Source: Anaerolineae bacterium
GTDB lineage: Bacteria > Chloroflexota > Anaerolineae > Anaerolineales > UBA4823
Assembly (NCBI GenBank): GCA_030622805.1
Contig: JAUXFR010000094.1
Location: 1-6,195, forward strand
Reading direction: 5' to 3'
Length of the DNA stretch: 6,195 nucleotides
The notes beneath the pieces are model-generated. The model made no database searches, was not told where the DNA came from, and saw only the letters and a program-made list of their open reading frames with translations. This document shows, piece after piece, positions 5,340 through 6,195 of this stretch (the first letter of the stretch is position 1; every line of letters begins with the position of its first letter). The translations under genes and the position numbers were made by a program.

Positions 5340-6110
5340 ATGACCCAAAATTCATCCTTCACTTCACCCGAACTCCTCACCATCAACGCCTCCCGCTTGC
5401 TGCGAGATGGCGATGTTGTTTTTGTGGGAGTTGGGCTGCCCAACCTCGCCTGCAACTTGGCTATGCGCACACACGCGCCGAATCTACTGCTGATCTATGA
5501 AGCAGGTGTGATTGGAGCCCAACCAGCTCGCCTACCACTCTCGATCGGCGATCCAACGCTGGTCAGTGGCGCTGCTGCCGTTTGCAGTATGTACGATATC
5601 TTTGCACTCTATCTCCAGCGTGGGAAGGTGGACGTCGGTTTTATGGGTGGAGCGCAGATTGACCGCTTTTGCAACATCAACGCCACCGTTATTGGAGATT
5701 ACCAACAACCAAAAGTAAGACTGCCAGGCTCGGGTGGGTCGAAGGAAATCGCTGCCTGGGCAAACCGCTGCTATATAATTACCTACCACCAGAAAAGGCG
5801 TTTCCCAGAAAAGGTGGATTTTCGTACTTCCGCTGGATTCCTGAGCAGCAGGTCTGAACGTGAATCTATCGGGCTGCGAGGTGGCGGTCCGCAGGCTGTC
5901 GTAACAGATATCGGAATCATGGAACCCGATCATACTGGTGAGTTGGTACTGGCAGCCTTACATCCAGGAGCCAGTGTTGAGCAGGCAAAAGCGAACACAG
6001 GCTGGGACCTTAAAGTAGCTGACGATCTGCGCCTAACTGAACCTCCATCCCAAGTAGAGCTCCAAATCTTGCACGAGGAACTGGACCCAGATGGAATATA
6101 TATAAAATGA
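5340..6110 (+). CDS. CoA transferase subunit B, glutaconate / 3-oxoadipate (GctB/CatJ-like) type
   Basis: A 256-residue family I CoA transferase beta subunit, partner of the alpha subunit at 3932-4834. LLLIYEAGVIGA (49-60) carries Glu54, at the position of the catalytic glutamate that forms the glutamyl-CoA thioester in GctB-type enzymes; its presence argues for true transferase activity. Other family blocks are VGVGLPNLACNLA (29-41), LPLSIGDP (65-72), VDVGFMGGAQIDRFCNINAT (97-116), IGDYQQPKVRLPGSGG (118-133) and GGGPQAVVTDIGIMEPD (181-197). Cys111 replaces a Gly that I expect in the DRFGNIN motif. Length is normal. The GxxExxY module lies directly upstream, and the ribosome site appears to be the weak GGA supplied by the last repeat. 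Its TGA overlaps the ATG of the next gene (ATGA), implying coupled translation with a membrane protein. Confidence 0.9.
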   Translation: MTQNSSFTSPELLTINASRLLRDGDVVFVGVGLPNLACNLAMRTHAPNLLLIYEAGVIGAQPARLPLSIGDPTLVSGAAAVCSMYDIFALYLQRGKVDVGFMGGAQIDRFCNINATVIGDYQQPKVRLPGSGGSKEIAAWANRCYIITYHQKRRFPEKVDFRTSAGFLSSRSERESIGLRGGGPQAVVTDIGIMEPDHTGELVLAALHPGASVEQAKANTGWDLKVADDLRLTEPPSQVELQILHEELDPDGIYIK

Positions 6111-6195
6111 CCTTCATCCTGGCACCCACCCCGATCCTCATTATCCTGGTATTAATGGTCGGTCTTCGTTGGAGTGCGGCACGCGCCGGCGCGGC
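6107..6195 (+). CDS. N-terminus of a membrane protein, likely lactate permease (LldP) family (partial)
   Basis: The ATG at 6107-6109 overlaps the TGA of CoA transferase beta by four bases (ATGA). The frame is open for 29 codons to the window edge: MTFILAPTPILIILVLMVGL then RWSAARAGA. A hydrophobic helix of about 16 residues followed by GLRW and a basic, small-residue segment resembles the first membrane helix of L-lactate permease-type transporters. Too little is present to be sure of the family. The tight overlap suggests it is translated with the transferase and may import the acid used by this operon. Confidence 0.55.
   Translation, partial: MTFILAPTPILIILVLMVGLRWSAARAGA

Noticed and set aside
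5532..5933. 133-residue minus-strand ORF opposite CoA transferase beta
   Set aside because: It is antisense to a strongly conserved coding region and shows no family motif.

Overview
The window is ordinary bacterial chromosome, gene-dense, with GC near 50%, two divergent gene blocks and no RNA genes. Protein style (lipid kinase, DUF429, CatIJ-type CoA transferase, and a left-edge protein start resembling helicase-like proteins I associate with Anaerolineae) makes a Chloroflexota bacterium my best guess. That assignment is an inference from general resemblance and is weak.

Left block, minus strand (1932 to 1): a DUF429 predicted RNase H-like protein, a DagK/YegS-type lipid kinase, and the first 68 codons of a protein running off the left edge. 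The first two genes share a one-base TAATG stop/start overlap and the third follows after 29 bases, so they look like one transcript. The 305-base divergent spacer (1933-2237) holds a near-consensus sigma-70-type promoter pointing right, then a long leader with a possible 23-codon tyrosine-rich ORF.

Right block, plus strand (2238 to 6195): an aldehyde dehydrogenase of the delta-1-pyrroline-5-carboxylate dehydrogenase type, the two subunits of a glutaconate/3-oxoadipate-type (GctAB/CatIJ-like) CoA transferase, and the start of a membrane protein resembling the lactate permease family. The membrane protein overlaps the transferase beta gene by four bases (ATGA). A plausible reading is a carboxylate/amino-acid catabolic operon: permease for uptake, dehydrogenase oxidising a semialdehyde to an acid, CoA transferase activating an acid. 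The real substrate cannot be read from the sequence.

The notable feature is between the transferase subunits, whose genes normally lie next to each other. Here they are separated by a foreign-looking module (about 4837-5331): an AT-rich gene (about 35% GC by hand count, against about 57% in part of the next gene) for a GxxExxY-family PD-(D/E)XK protein. It is flanked on the left by three CACTAAT units at exact 10-base period and on the right by three ATTAGCG units in inverted orientation. This looks like a small inserted element that left both host ORFs intact.
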